Below, one piece after another: positions 1 to 8,133 of a stretch of DNA of 64,000 nucleotides. A program made the translations under genes and the position numbers. The notes beneath the pieces were generated by a model, which saw only the letters and a list, made by a program, of their open reading frames with translations, made no database searches and had not been told where the DNA came from. Numbering within the stretch: position 1 is the first letter of the stretch; each line of letters starts with the position of its first letter. This stretch comes from Streptomyces sp. TS71-3 (GTDB taxonomy: Bacteria > Actinomycetota > Actinomycetes > Streptomycetales > Streptomycetaceae), in the NCBI RefSeq assembly GCF_018327685.1, contig NZ_BNEL01000001.1, forward strand, positions 2,170,001 to 2,234,000, in the 5' to 3' direction.

Positions 1-238
1 CCTCCGCCTCCCGCCAGGTGTCGATCGACCCCTTCACCTGGAAGCCACCCATCACCAGGCCGACCACCACGGGGATCAGCAGGATCGCGTACAGCCTGGT
101 CGGCACCCGCCAGTTGCGGGGGCGGAACCGGCTGCCGGCGGGCGGCGGTGCGATGGACCCGGGACCGTTCGCGGACGGATCCGCCACGCGGGGCGGCGGG
201 GTGAAGTTGCCCCGCGACGACGGTGCAGGACCGTTCAT
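1..238 (-). CDS. N-terminus of NIT-type sensor histidine kinase (partial)
   Basis: Only the first 79 codons lie in the window; the gene runs off the left edge. The ATG is preceded by a GAGG Shine-Dalgarno 8 nt upstream. Residues 1-40 are rich in Pro, Gly and Ser. They are followed by RNWRVPTRLYAIL and a hydrophobic stretch (LLIPVVVGLVMG, about residues 53-64), a probable first membrane segment that opens into an extracytoplasmic part. The same layout (RNWK-STRL then a membrane helix) begins CvnA nearby in this window, so I infer a paralogous membrane sensor kinase with an extracellular nitrate/nitrite-sensing-type domain. The kinase region itself is not visible. Same strand as the cvn operon but separated from it by about 440 bp, so probably its own transcription unit. 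Confidence 0.7.
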   Translation of the reverse strand, partial: MNGPAPSSRGNFTPPPRVADPSANGPGSIAPPPAGSRFRPRNWRVPTRLYAILLIPVVVGLVMGGFQVKGSIDTWREAE

Positions 239-676
239 GCTTCGCCTCACTCGACCAACAACCTCTCGGCATCGGCACCGACCGCGTGCCGCTGTTGCCG
301 CCCGGCCCTTGCGCGACCGGGCAGTTCTCGGCATTCCAGCACGTCAGCCGGTGCTCCTCCAAACAGCGGGGGGCGAAAGCCCACCGCCTCGGGAGCCGCT
401 AATAAAAAGGGCAAAAATAACAAGCCCCGCCAAATGGCGAGGCTCATGTCAGCGCAGTGGTACGGGACGACAGCGACGCGTGTCGGCGTCCGCGCAATTC
501 TGTGTCGAACCGTTATGAACACCCGAAGCGGCCGTGTCAACCGACCCGGCCGCCCTGGACGGCGAACCCCGACTGCCCTCACAACAGCACGTTCCGAACG
601 ACTCCTCGGCCGCTCCGCGTGACCCGCGGGCCGTGCCCCGCGCCGTTCGGCACCAGGACGCACGGACCGTGCCCGG
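239..676. other. Intergenic region with A/T-rich patch
   Basis: No gene is supported here. It separates the end of cvnD from the start of the next sensor kinase, both on the minus strand, so it should hold the kinase promoter. A strongly A-rich tract at about 400-421 (reads AATAAAAAGG...) stands out in this GC-rich context. It is followed by a small inverted repeat, CGCC-AAAT-GGCG. Short reading frames present in both directions have no ribosome site and no family features. Confidence 0.5.
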
Positions 677-1252
677 TCAGCGCAGTCGGGCCATGAGGGC
701 GTGTTCGACGAGGGTGATGAGTGCGCTTTTGGCGTCGGCGCGGTGGCGGGCGTCGGTGGTGATGATGGGGGTGTCGGGGCCGATCTGGAGGGCTTCGCGT
801 ACTTCGTCGGGCTGGTAGGGCTGTTGTCCGTCGAAGCCGTTGAGGGCGATGACGAAGGGGAGTCCTGAGTTCTCGAAGTAGTCGACGGCGGGGAAGCAGT
901 CGGCGAGGCGGCGGGTGTCGACGAGGACGACGGCGCCGATGGCGCCGCGGACGAGGTCGTCCCACATGAACCAGAAGCGGTCCTGTCCGGGGGTGCCGAA
1001 CAGGTAGAGGATGAGGTCCTGGTCGAGGGTGATGCGGCCGAAGTCCATGGCCACCGTGGTGGTGGTCTTGTCTCCGGTGTGGGTGAGGTCGTCGATGCCG
1101 GCGGAGGCCGATGTCATGACGGCCTCGGTGCGCAGCGGGTTGATCTCCGAGACCGCGCCGACGAACGTGGTCTTGCCCACGCCGAAACCACCGGCCACCA
1201 CGATCTTCGCGGAGGTCGTCGAGCGACCCCCGTCAGAGCTTGCGAAGTCCAC
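677..1252 (-). CDS. cvnD1: CvnD-type small GTPase of conservon 1
   Basis: 191-residue Ras-like/MglA-like GTP-binding protein, last gene of the four-gene conservon. The P-loop GGFGVGKTT is at residues 21-29, a switch-II-like FGTPGQDRF near residue 86, and a degenerate base-recognition motif ALNGFD replaces the usual NKxD. In known conservons the kinase-like CvnA, roadblock CvnB, DUF742 CvnC and GTPase CvnD form a membrane-associated complex resembling eukaryotic G-protein-coupled systems. The start overlaps the end of the DUF742 gene by 20 nt, which implies translational coupling. The assignment to conservon 1 rests on synteny recalled from S. coelicolor (upstream of gltX and leuCD); the family call itself is secure. 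Confidence 0.92.
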   Translation of the reverse strand: MDFASSDGGRSTTSAKIVVAGGFGVGKTTFVGAVSEINPLRTEAVMTSASAGIDDLTHTGDKTTTTVAMDFGRITLDQDLILYLFGTPGQDRFWFMWDDLVRGAIGAVVLVDTRRLADCFPAVDYFENSGLPFVIALNGFDGQQPYQPDEVREALQIGPDTPIITTDARHRADAKSALITLVEHALMARLR

Positions 1253-1640
1253 TGAGCACCCTTTCCAGCAGTGTCACATCCGGCTGGCCGCCGGCATTCT
1301 CATCGCCGCCCGGCTGGTGGATGGCCACGAGCCCCGCCTCCGCCAGGTCGGCGACGAGGATCCGCGCCACCCCGAGCGGCATCGTCAAAAGCGCAGAGAC
1401 CTCCGCCACGGACTTCACCTCACGGCACAGGTGGCAGATCCGCTGGTGCTCCGGAAGCAGCCCCATGAGCTGTGTCGGGTCGGCGGTCGTGCTCACCAGC
1501 GCCTCGATGGCGAGCTGGTACCGCGGCCGGGTCCGGCCACCTGTCATGGCATACGGACGCACCAGCGGCTGGTCGCCCTCGGGACCGTACGCCTGATGAG
1601 ACGCTCCGTACGGGTCGTGAGAGGCGGTGGGCGGGGTCAT
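1233..1640 (-). CDS. cvnC1: CvnC-type DUF742 protein of conservon 1
   Basis: 135-residue DUF742 protein. The hallmark LVRPYAMTGGRTRP segment is near residues 26-39. It is followed by a winged-helix-like stretch (ICHLCREVKSVAEVSALL and MPLGVARILVADLAEAGLV). DUF742 proteins are the third component of Streptomyces conservons and are thought to bind the other Cvn proteins rather than to act as enzymes. It overlaps the GTPase gene by 20 nt and lies 132 nt after the roadblock gene. That gap is long enough to hold an internal promoter or processing site, although none is obvious. Confidence 0.92.
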   Translation of the reverse strand: MTPPTASHDPYGASHQAYGPEGDQPLVRPYAMTGGRTRPRYQLAIEALVSTTADPTQLMGLLPEHQRICHLCREVKSVAEVSALLTMPLGVARILVADLAEAGLVAIHQPGGDENAGGQPDVTLLERVLSGLRKL

Positions 1641-1772
1641 GAATCCTCCGGGCGGGACAGCAAGGGGTTTGCGTGCCGTCTGACAGAGCCGGTGGGGGGA
1701 CTGGTGGTTGGCGGCCGGACGGTGCGACGGTTCGTTCGGACGTTCGGACTTTCCGTGTGGTCGGTCAGGGGG

Positions 1773-2186
1773 CTAGTGGAGCAGGCTGCCTTGTAGCTCC
1801 GCGCGCAGGTCCGGTGTCAGCACCGCACCGGCGCGGTCCACGAGCAGCGCCATCTCGTAGCCCACGAGACCGATGTCGCACTCAGGATGGGCGAGGACGG
1901 CGAGTGAAGAACCGTCCGATATCTGCATGATGAAGAGGAAACCCCGCTCCATCTCCACGACCGTCTGGGTGACCATGCCGCCCTCGAAGATGCGCGAGGC
2001 ACCCGAGGTCAGCGAGGTCAGGCCCGAGGCGACGGCCGCGAGCTGATCGGCGCGGTCGCGCGGGAAGCCTTCGGACATCGCCAGAAGGAGTCCGTCGGCG
2101 GAGACGACCACAGTGTGGGACACGCCTGGCGTGTTGTCCACGAAATTGGTGATCAACCAGTTCAGGTTCTGTGCCGCCTGGCTCAT
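1773..2186 (-). CDS. cvnB1: CvnB-type roadblock/LC7 protein of conservon 1
   Basis: 137-residue roadblock/LC7 domain protein (MSQAAQNLNWLITNFVDNTP... to ...LRAELQGSLLH). The family acts as a dimeric regulator of small GTPases, and here its natural partner is the CvnD GTPase two genes downstream. Start choice: I use the ATG at 2186, which gives the family's usual N-terminus. An in-frame TTG at 2195 is better spaced from the GGAG in the end of cvnA (GGAG-6 nt-TTG) and would add three residues. Either start sits right after the cvnA stop codon, so the two genes are translationally coupled. Full length, nothing missing. Confidence 0.92.
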   Translation of the reverse strand: MSQAAQNLNWLITNFVDNTPGVSHTVVVSADGLLLAMSEGFPRDRADQLAAVASGLTSLTSGASRIFEGGMVTQTVVEMERGFLFIMQISDGSSLAVLAHPECDIGLVGYEMALLVDRAGAVLTPDLRAELQGSLLH

Positions 2187-2195
2187 GGGGCTCAA

Positions 2196-5100
2196 CTAAC
2201 GCTCCTGCTGGTGAGTGGGGCTGGGGAAGCTGCCGGTGGTGGGACCGGTACCGGCCTGCCGCCCTTGCTGGATGCCCCGACGGAGATTGGTCAGCCTGCC
2301 GCGCACGTCGTCGGGCGCGCGTGACACCTGAGGTCCGGCCGCCTCTTGCGGTTGCTGCTGAGCCGTGCCCGCGACGAGGTTGGCCCGCGGTACCCGGCGT
2401 GGAAGACCCGAAGTGGTGACTCCGCCGGCCGACGGCTTGCGGACCCGCTCGGCCTGGCGGACCAGCTCGTCGTTGGGCGAGCTGCGCCAGGTGGAACCGT
2501 CGGGAAGAAGCCCGCCGTCCTCCGCCGAGCCCTCGGGCCTGTCGCCGCCGCCGAAGCCGGCGGCGTTGCCGCCGCCCTGGAAGGCGTCGAACCCGCCGAA
2601 CCCCCCGGAGCCACCCGCACCACCCGGCGAGCCTCCGCCCGGACGGGACGGCGGAGCCGGGGACTGCGGCCTCTGCGCGGCCGCGGCCCGGCCGCCGCCG
2701 CGGAACCAGTTGGTCTCCAGCGTGTCGTACAGCGGGGTACGGCCGTCACCGGGGTTGCTCGCCGGCGGCAGCGACTGGGGATCGGCGGCAGCCTGGGGCT
2801 CCGCGGCCCGTACGCCCGGCCGCAGCGGCAGCCGGCCCCGGTCGAACTGCGGCGGGGTGAAGCCGCCCGTGTTGCCGGGACCCTGCGCCGACTGCGGGTC
2901 CTGCGGGTACGGCGGCTCCTGTGCGTACGGCGGTTCCTGCGCGTACGGCGGCTCCGGCTGGGCGCGCTGCGGCTCCCGCCGGTCGAAGGCGGGCCGTGCG
3001 AACCCTCCCGTGGAGGAGGGGTCCTGGCGTCCGGGGCCGCCGGCGGCCGGGAACTGCCCGGTCGAGGAGGTGTCCTGGGGCTCCCTGCGGCTGTCGTAGC
3101 CGGGCATCGGGAACTGTCCGGAGGAGGACGGGTCCTGCAGGCCCCCGGCGTTCGGGATCGGGTACCCGCCGGTGGAGGAGGGGTCCTGGCTGTCCCTGCG
3201 GCTGTCGTAGCCGGGGCCGGGGCTGGGGAACTGCCCGGTGGAGGACGCTTCCTGACGCTGATCGCCGTAGCCGCCCGAGGCCGGTCCGCCGAAGTCGCCC
3301 CCGGCGGGTCCGCCGAAGACGTCCGAGCGGGTGTACGGCCCGGGGGCCTGGTTTCCGCCGGGCCTGGGCGCGTTGTAGTCGGGGCGGGGGACCGCGGGAA
3401 TCCCAGCGGTGGAACCGGGACCCTGCCGGTCGTCGAACGAGGGGACCGCCGGCATCTCGGCCGTGGAGCCCGGGCCCTGCCGGTCACCGGCGCCGAGCGC
3501 CGGGAACTGCCCGGTGGAGCCGGGGCCCTGGCGCTCGTCCATCCGGGCGAACGGCGAGGCGTGCTCGTCGTGGCCGCGCGGCTCGTCCGGCAGCGACTGC
3601 GGGCCGGTCTCGTTGCTCCAGCTCGGCACGCGCTGCCCGCCGGGCCCCTGGGGCGACGGGGGCTGCGGGTTGCCGCCGGGCAGTTCGGCGCGGGGCACGC
3701 CGCCACGCGCGGGAAGCTGCGGCCGGCCGCCCCGGTCGTCGTCACTGGTGCGCTGCGGCGGCACCGGCGCGCGGCCCTCGAAGCCGCCGTCGCGCCGTCC
3801 GGTCCCGCCGCCGAAGCCGGAGTCCTGCCCGAAGGCGCTCGCGCCGACCGGGCTGCCGTGCCGGGGCCCGCCCGGACCCTGCGGGGACACCGGGCCCTGG
3901 GGGGATACCGGTCCCTGCGGGGACACCGGACCCTGCGGAGCGACGGGGCCCTGCGGGGGCACCGGGGCCTGCGGGGCGCCGGGGTTCAGATCGAGGGCGG
4001 GGCCGGGACGCTGCGGACCCGAGTCGCGGGACGGCAGCGCCGCGCGCGGGCCCGAGCCCGCGCCGACCTGGTCCCGCGAGGGGGCCGCGCCGAGCCGGCT
4101 CCCGGAGGCGCCGGGGCCTCCCGCGGAACCGCCGGCACCGGCCGCCGCCGCACCGCGCCGTGCCGCGGCGGCACCCGCCGCGGCCTGGGCAGCGGCGGGA
4201 CCGCCGGCGGACTGGCCCGGCTTGCCCGGTGCCCGCCGGCCGCCCTGGGCGACGTCGACGGGGAGCATGACCAGCGCGGTGGTGCCACCGGAGTCGGACG
4301 GCCTGAGCTGGATGCGGATGCCGTGCCGCTGGGAGAGCCGGCCGACCACGAACAGGCCCATCCGGCGGGAGACCGAGACGTCCACGGTGGGCGGCGCGGC
4401 GAGCCGCTCGTTGATCGCGGCCAGGTCCTCGGGGGAGAGGCCGATGCCGGTGTCGTGGATCTCCACCAGCACCCGGCCGTCCGGCAGCGCGTGACCGGTG
4501 ACCTTGACCTTGGTCTGCGGCGAGGAGAACGAGGTCGCGTTCTCCAGCAGCTCGGCGAGCAGGTGCACGAGGTCGTTGACGACGCGGCCGGCGACCTCGG
4601 TCGCGGGCACGGCGGCCAGTTCGATCCGCTCGTACTGCTCCACCTCGGAGGCCGCGGCGCGCAGCACGTCGACCAGGGGCACGGGCCGGGTCCAGCGGCG
4701 GCCCGGCTCCTCGCCGGCGAGGACGAGGAGGTTCTCGCCGTTGCGGCGCATACGGGTCGCGAGGTGGTCGAGCTTGAACAGCGAGGAGAGCTGGTCCGGG
4801 TCGGCCTCGCGGGACTCCAGCTCGGAGATCAGGGACAGCTGGCGCTGGATGAGGCCCTGGCTGCGGCGCGAGAGGTTGGTGAACATCGCGTTGACGTTGC
4901 CCCGCAGCAGCGCCTGCTCGGCGGCGAGCCGGACCGCCTCGCGGTGCACGTCGTCGAAGGCCGCGGCCACCTTGCCGATCTCGTCCCGGGAGTGCACGCC
5001 GACCGACTCCACGGAGGTGTCGACGTCCTGCGGGTCGGACTCGGAGAGCTGCTTGACCAGCTCGGGCAGGCGGTCCTGGGCCACCTTGGTGGCCGTCTCC

Positions 5101-6371
5101 TGGAGCCGCCGCAGCGAGCGGATCATGGACCGCGCGACGATGAAGGCGCCGACCAGCGAGACACCGAGCACCAGGAGGATCAGCGCACCGCTGATGATGG
5201 CGTCACGCTCGGACTGGCTGCGCAGCTCGCGGGCCTTCTGCTCCATCTCGTTGAGCAGCGTCAGCTCGATCTTGGACATCGCCTGGATCTTGGTGGAGTC
5301 CGAGTCCACCCAGTCCTTGTACGAGCGCCTGTCCTGCAGCCGCATGCCGCCCTCCTGGTTGAGGACGTGCTGCGTGTAGGTGTCCGCTTCCTGGATGGTG
5401 GGGTTGCCGCCCTCGATGGGCTGCAGGAGCTCGTCGGCGTTGCCCGAGTAGATGCCGCTGAAGATGTTGAGCTCGGAGCTCTCCTTGTTGTACGCGGCCA
5501 GGGCGTACCGGCGGTCCGTCTCGCTGAGGTCGCCGCGGTCGTGGTTGTTCGGCGGCAGGGCCGCCGCGATCACGGCCCGCTGCACGGACGCGAACTCCTT
5601 GGCGGAGGAGAACGCCGCCAGCGCGCGGGTGCGCTGGATCATGTCCGGGTTGCTGGTGGCCTGCGCCATGTCCGCGGAGAGCGACAGCAGCTGCTGGATG
5701 AGCTGGCTGTAGAGGTCGACCGTCTGCGAGGACGAGTGCGGGTCCTTGAAGGCGTCCTTGCGGATGGTCTGGAGCGTGTTCAGCTGGGCGGTGATCTGGA
5801 CGATGCTGGAGCGGATGCCCAGCAGGCCCGAGTCGTTGCCCGTGTCGTCGACCTTCTGGCTCTCGTTCTTGAACGCGTTGAGAGCGCGGTCGGTGTCGTC
5901 GCGGGGACCCTTGACGTCGAAGTCGGTGGACTTGCCGCCGTGCGCGAGCGGGCCGGCCGACTGGTCCCGCTCCTCTTCGAGCGCGGCGGCCAGCTCGGTC
6001 GCCTGCTTGGTCATGTCCGTCAGCAGCTTCATGTTGTCGAGCTGCTGGATGTCGCTCAGGTTCTGGCTGATCTGCTGGGCGCCGAGCCCGGTCGCCGCCA
6101 CCACGGGCAGGGCGAGCAGGGAGATGAGGCGCGTGGAGATCTTCCAGTTGCGCAGCGCTATTCGGGGCCCGGTGCCGGCCTGCGGCCTCGGCTTGGGGAC
6201 GGGCTTGGGCGCCTGGGCGGTCGGGGGCGGCGTCGGCCGCAGCGTGCGGTCATCGCCGGACGGCCCGGGCCCGGGAATCTGGGCGTGCGGGGCCGAGGAT
6301 CCGCGGTCGGGCCCGCCGTGCGGCTCCGACTCGGCCGAAGCGCTGCCATCCCTCTTGTAACGTCCCTGCAC
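2196..6371 (-). CDS. cvnA1: CvnA-type membrane sensor histidine kinase of conservon 1
   Basis: 1391-residue membrane sensor with a GTG start. Residues 1-70 are Pro-rich. TM1 is at about 79-97, an extracellular nitrate/nitrite-sensing-type helical region at about 100-385, TM2 at 392-414, then a HAMP-like linker. A phosphoacceptor-like LDHLATRMRRNGENL has its His near 535. The GHKL ATPase is at about 595-706 with N-box ELLENATSFS, G1 DTGIGL and G2 MGLFVVGRL. The final 680 residues are Gly/Pro/Gln-rich low complexity: a collagen-like PQGPVS repeat near 795-840 and many copies of (D/G)xSSTGQFP or GPGSTGQFPA near 950-1120. It heads the cvnA-B-C-D operon. Whether His is phosphorylated cannot be told from sequence; the tail may tether or cluster the complex. 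Confidence 0.9.
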   Translation of the reverse strand: MQGRYKRDGSASAESEPHGGPDRGSSAPHAQIPGPGPSGDDRTLRPTPPPTAQAPKPVPKPRPQAGTGPRIALRNWKISTRLISLLALPVVAATGLGAQQISQNLSDIQQLDNMKLLTDMTKQATELAAALEEERDQSAGPLAHGGKSTDFDVKGPRDDTDRALNAFKNESQKVDDTGNDSGLLGIRSSIVQITAQLNTLQTIRKDAFKDPHSSSQTVDLYSQLIQQLLSLSADMAQATSNPDMIQRTRALAAFSSAKEFASVQRAVIAAALPPNNHDRGDLSETDRRYALAAYNKESSELNIFSGIYSGNADELLQPIEGGNPTIQEADTYTQHVLNQEGGMRLQDRRSYKDWVDSDSTKIQAMSKIELTLLNEMEQKARELRSQSERDAIISGALILLVLGVSLVGAFIVARSMIRSLRRLQETATKVAQDRLPELVKQLSESDPQDVDTSVESVGVHSRDEIGKVAAAFDDVHREAVRLAAEQALLRGNVNAMFTNLSRRSQGLIQRQLSLISELESREADPDQLSSLFKLDHLATRMRRNGENLLVLAGEEPGRRWTRPVPLVDVLRAAASEVEQYERIELAAVPATEVAGRVVNDLVHLLAELLENATSFSSPQTKVKVTGHALPDGRVLVEIHDTGIGLSPEDLAAINERLAAPPTVDVSVSRRMGLFVVGRLSQRHGIRIQLRPSDSGGTTALVMLPVDVAQGGRRAPGKPGQSAGGPAAAQAAAGAAAARRGAAAAGAGGSAGGPGASGSRLGAAPSRDQVGAGSGPRAALPSRDSGPQRPGPALDLNPGAPQAPVPPQGPVAPQGPVSPQGPVSPQGPVSPQGPGGPRHGSPVGASAFGQDSGFGGGTGRRDGGFEGRAPVPPQRTSDDDRGGRPQLPARGGVPRAELPGGNPQPPSPQGPGGQRVPSWSNETGPQSLPDEPRGHDEHASPFARMDERQGPGSTGQFPALGAGDRQGPGSTAEMPAVPSFDDRQGPGSTAGIPAVPRPDYNAPRPGGNQAPGPYTRSDVFGGPAGGDFGGPASGGYGDQRQEASSTGQFPSPGPGYDSRRDSQDPSSTGGYPIPNAGGLQDPSSSGQFPMPGYDSRREPQDTSSTGQFPAAGGPGRQDPSSTGGFARPAFDRREPQRAQPEPPYAQEPPYAQEPPYPQDPQSAQGPGNTGGFTPPQFDRGRLPLRPGVRAAEPQAAADPQSLPPASNPGDGRTPLYDTLETNWFRGGGRAAAAQRPQSPAPPSRPGGGSPGGAGGSGGFGGFDAFQGGGNAAGFGGGDRPEGSAEDGGLLPDGSTWRSSPNDELVRQAERVRKPSAGGVTTSGLPRRVPRANLVAGTAQQQPQEAAGPQVSRAPDDVRGRLTNLRRGIQQGRQAGTGPTTGSFPSPTHQQER

Positions 6372-6917
6372 TAGCGTCGCAACCTCTTGACCAGGCGCTC
6401 CTCCGTGTCAACGGAAGGGCGGTGTCGGCGTAGTAGGGGCGCTCCGCACCCCGTGGTCTTGAGTGGCCGGCGCCGGTCCCCTTTCCGCCGCCACTCGGCG
6501 CTGCTCTGCGCCCCTGTGCGCCGGACTCGATCCCCGCGGCGGTCCCGGGAATTCCAGCACAGTGCGGGATCTCCAACAAGGGCCGTGTGCCAGCCCGTGA
6601 CCACCGTGACGCGTTGTGAGGGGTGAGTTACGTGTCGTGGAAAGCGTTCCGCCGTATAACGGACTTTTCGCTGGGCCTCGGCCGTCTGATCCGGGCGTCC
6701 CAGACGGGGCGATCGGGAGCGGAATGTGGCGTTCGGTGGTCGGATGTCCGTTCCTCGCTCTTCCGATGGCGGCCTTGAATGTCTGTTTTGTAACGTGATT
6801 CGTGAGCAAACTCACACGGAGATCATGGCCGCTTCCCAACCTGCGGACAGAAGACGATGTTTAGCCTGGCGACTGGTTGACAACCGGCCCTCTACTGCAA
6901 AGGTCCCGAACGGTCTC
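6372..6917. other. Divergent intergenic region upstream of cvn operon
   Basis: 546 bp between the divergent cvn operon and the small ANPRRT gene, so both promoters must lie here. Candidate elements are TATAAC at 6655-6660 and TTGACA at 6877-6882, but neither has a convincing partner hexamer at standard spacing. The reading frames crossing the region have no ribosome site or recognisable domain and I do not call them genes. Confidence 0.4.
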
Positions 6918-7157
6918 ATGAAGACGACGCTGATGTTCCGCACGATAGCCAACCCGCGGCGCACCACCCTGGCGAACCTCGCCGCCGCCGAGGAGGCGGA
7001 GGCCGCGGTGCAGGAGTGGCCGGAGCAGCCGGAGCACGCCGCCGTCCTCCCCGCCCAGACCGCCAACCCCCGTCGCACGATGCTGTTCACCCTCCCCGGC
7101 GAGGACGCCCTGGAGCCGGCCGTGGCCGCACCGGAGGCCGACGCCACCCCGGTCTGA
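6918..7157 (+). CDS. Small protein with duplicated ANPRRT motif
   Basis: 79-residue acidic, Ala-rich protein of unknown function. It carries the same hexapeptide twice: ANPRRT at residues 11-16 (IANPRRTTLANL) and near 50-55 (TANPRRTMLFTL), separated by a Glu/Ala-rich linker. Each motif is followed by a short hydrophobic patch, so the protein looks like two copies of one short linear motif joined by a flexible acidic arm. There is no signal peptide, membrane segment or Cys. The ATG gives the Met-Lys-Thr-Thr start; AAAGG 14 nt upstream is only a weak ribosome site. It is divergent from cvnA and followed by the FAH gene after 175 bp. I vaguely recall a similar protein beside cvn1 in other Streptomyces; function unknown. 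Confidence 0.6.
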   Translation: MKTTLMFRTIANPRRTTLANLAAAEEAEAAVQEWPEQPEHAAVLPAQTANPRRTMLFTLPGEDALEPAVAAPEADATPV

Positions 7158-7332
7158 GCACTCCTGCCGGGCACCGAGACCCCCTCGGACCCGCGCGTCG
7201 CCGGGCGCACCCGCACCCGCCCGGGGGCCCGCCGGCCGTGGGGGCGCCGCCGCCGTGCGCTGTGCCGTCCGCCTCGGGCGTTAGCCTTGAGCGTCAGACT
7301 CCAGCCGGCTCACTGAGGGGCGTAAGGCAGCC

Positions 7333-8133
7333 GTGCGCATCGCCAGGTTCTCCATCGACGGAAACGTCGCATTCGGCGCGGTCGAGGGCGACGCGCCCCC
7401 GGCCGGCCCGGCCGACGGGCTCGTCCTCGACATCATCAAGGGCATCCCGTTCACCGACTTCGAGCTCAGCGGGACGAAGGTGCCGCTGAGCGAGGTGCGG
7501 CTGCTGCCCCCGGTGCTCCCCAGCAAGGTGGTCGCCTTCGGCCGCAACTACTCGGAGCACGCCACCGAGCTGGGCAACGCCGTCCCCGACGACCCGTTCG
7601 CCTTCTTCAAGCCGTCCACCTCCGTGGTCGGCAGCGGCGACGACATCGTGCACCCCTCCTTCTCCGAGGAGCTGCACCACGAGGCCGAGCTGGCCGTCGT
7701 CATCGGCAGGATGTGCCGGGAGGTGCCGCGCGAGCGCGTGGCCGATGTGATCTTCGGCTACACCTGCGCCAACGACGTCACCGCACGTGACGTGCAGAAG
7801 CGCGAGAAGCAGTGGGCCCGCGCGAAGGGGTTCGACTCCTCGTGCCCCCTCGGTCCCTGGGTGGAGACCGGCATCGACCTGGCCACGGCCGGCGACCTGA
7901 CCGTCCAGTGCACGGTCAACGGCGCCCAGCGGCAGCTCGGCCGGACCAGCGAGATGATCCACCCGATCGAGGACCTGATCGTCAACATCACGCAGGCCAT
8001 GACCCTGCTCCCGGGCGACGTCATCCTCACCGGCACCCCGGCCGGAGTCGGCCCCCTGACCGACGGCGACGAGGTCGCCGTCACCATCGAAGGCATCGGC
8101 ACTCTCACCAACAAGGTGATCAAGCGTGGCTAA
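7333..8133 (+). CDS. Fumarylacetoacetate hydrolase (FAH) family protein
   Basis: 266-residue FAH-superfamily protein with a GTG start. The C-terminal catalytic domain begins near residue 60 ([15 protein letters not shown]). Metal-binding acidic residues are visible in EAELAVVIG and [12 protein letters not shown], and the typical TGTPAGVG loop lies near the C-terminus. Family members hydrolyse C-C bonds in acylpyruvates or decarboxylate/isomerise hydroxymuconate-type compounds. The exact substrate cannot be read from sequence; oxaloacetate decarboxylase or acylpyruvase activity is possible. Its last 8 nt overlap gltX, so the two are probably co-transcribed. The pairing looks like operon conservation rather than shared metabolism. 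Confidence 0.85.
   Translation: MRIARFSIDGNVAFGAVEGDAPPAGPADGLVLDIIKGIPFTDFELSGTKVPLSEVRLLPPVLPSKVVAFGRNYSEHATELGNAVPDDPFAFFKPSTSVVGSGDDIVHPSFSEELHHEAELAVVIGRMCREVPRERVADVIFGYTCANDVTARDVQKREKQWARAKGFDSSCPLGPWVETGIDLATAGDLTVQCTVNGAQRQLGRTSEMIHPIEDLIVNITQAMTLLPGDVILTGTPAGVGPLTDGDEVAVTIEGIGTLTNKVIKRG

Noticed and set aside
2346..6374. Very long plus-strand open frame opposite cvnA
   Set aside because: It mirrors the kinase gene in antisense. High GC leaves such frames open, and its product is Arg/Gly/Leu-rich with no domain or ribosome site.
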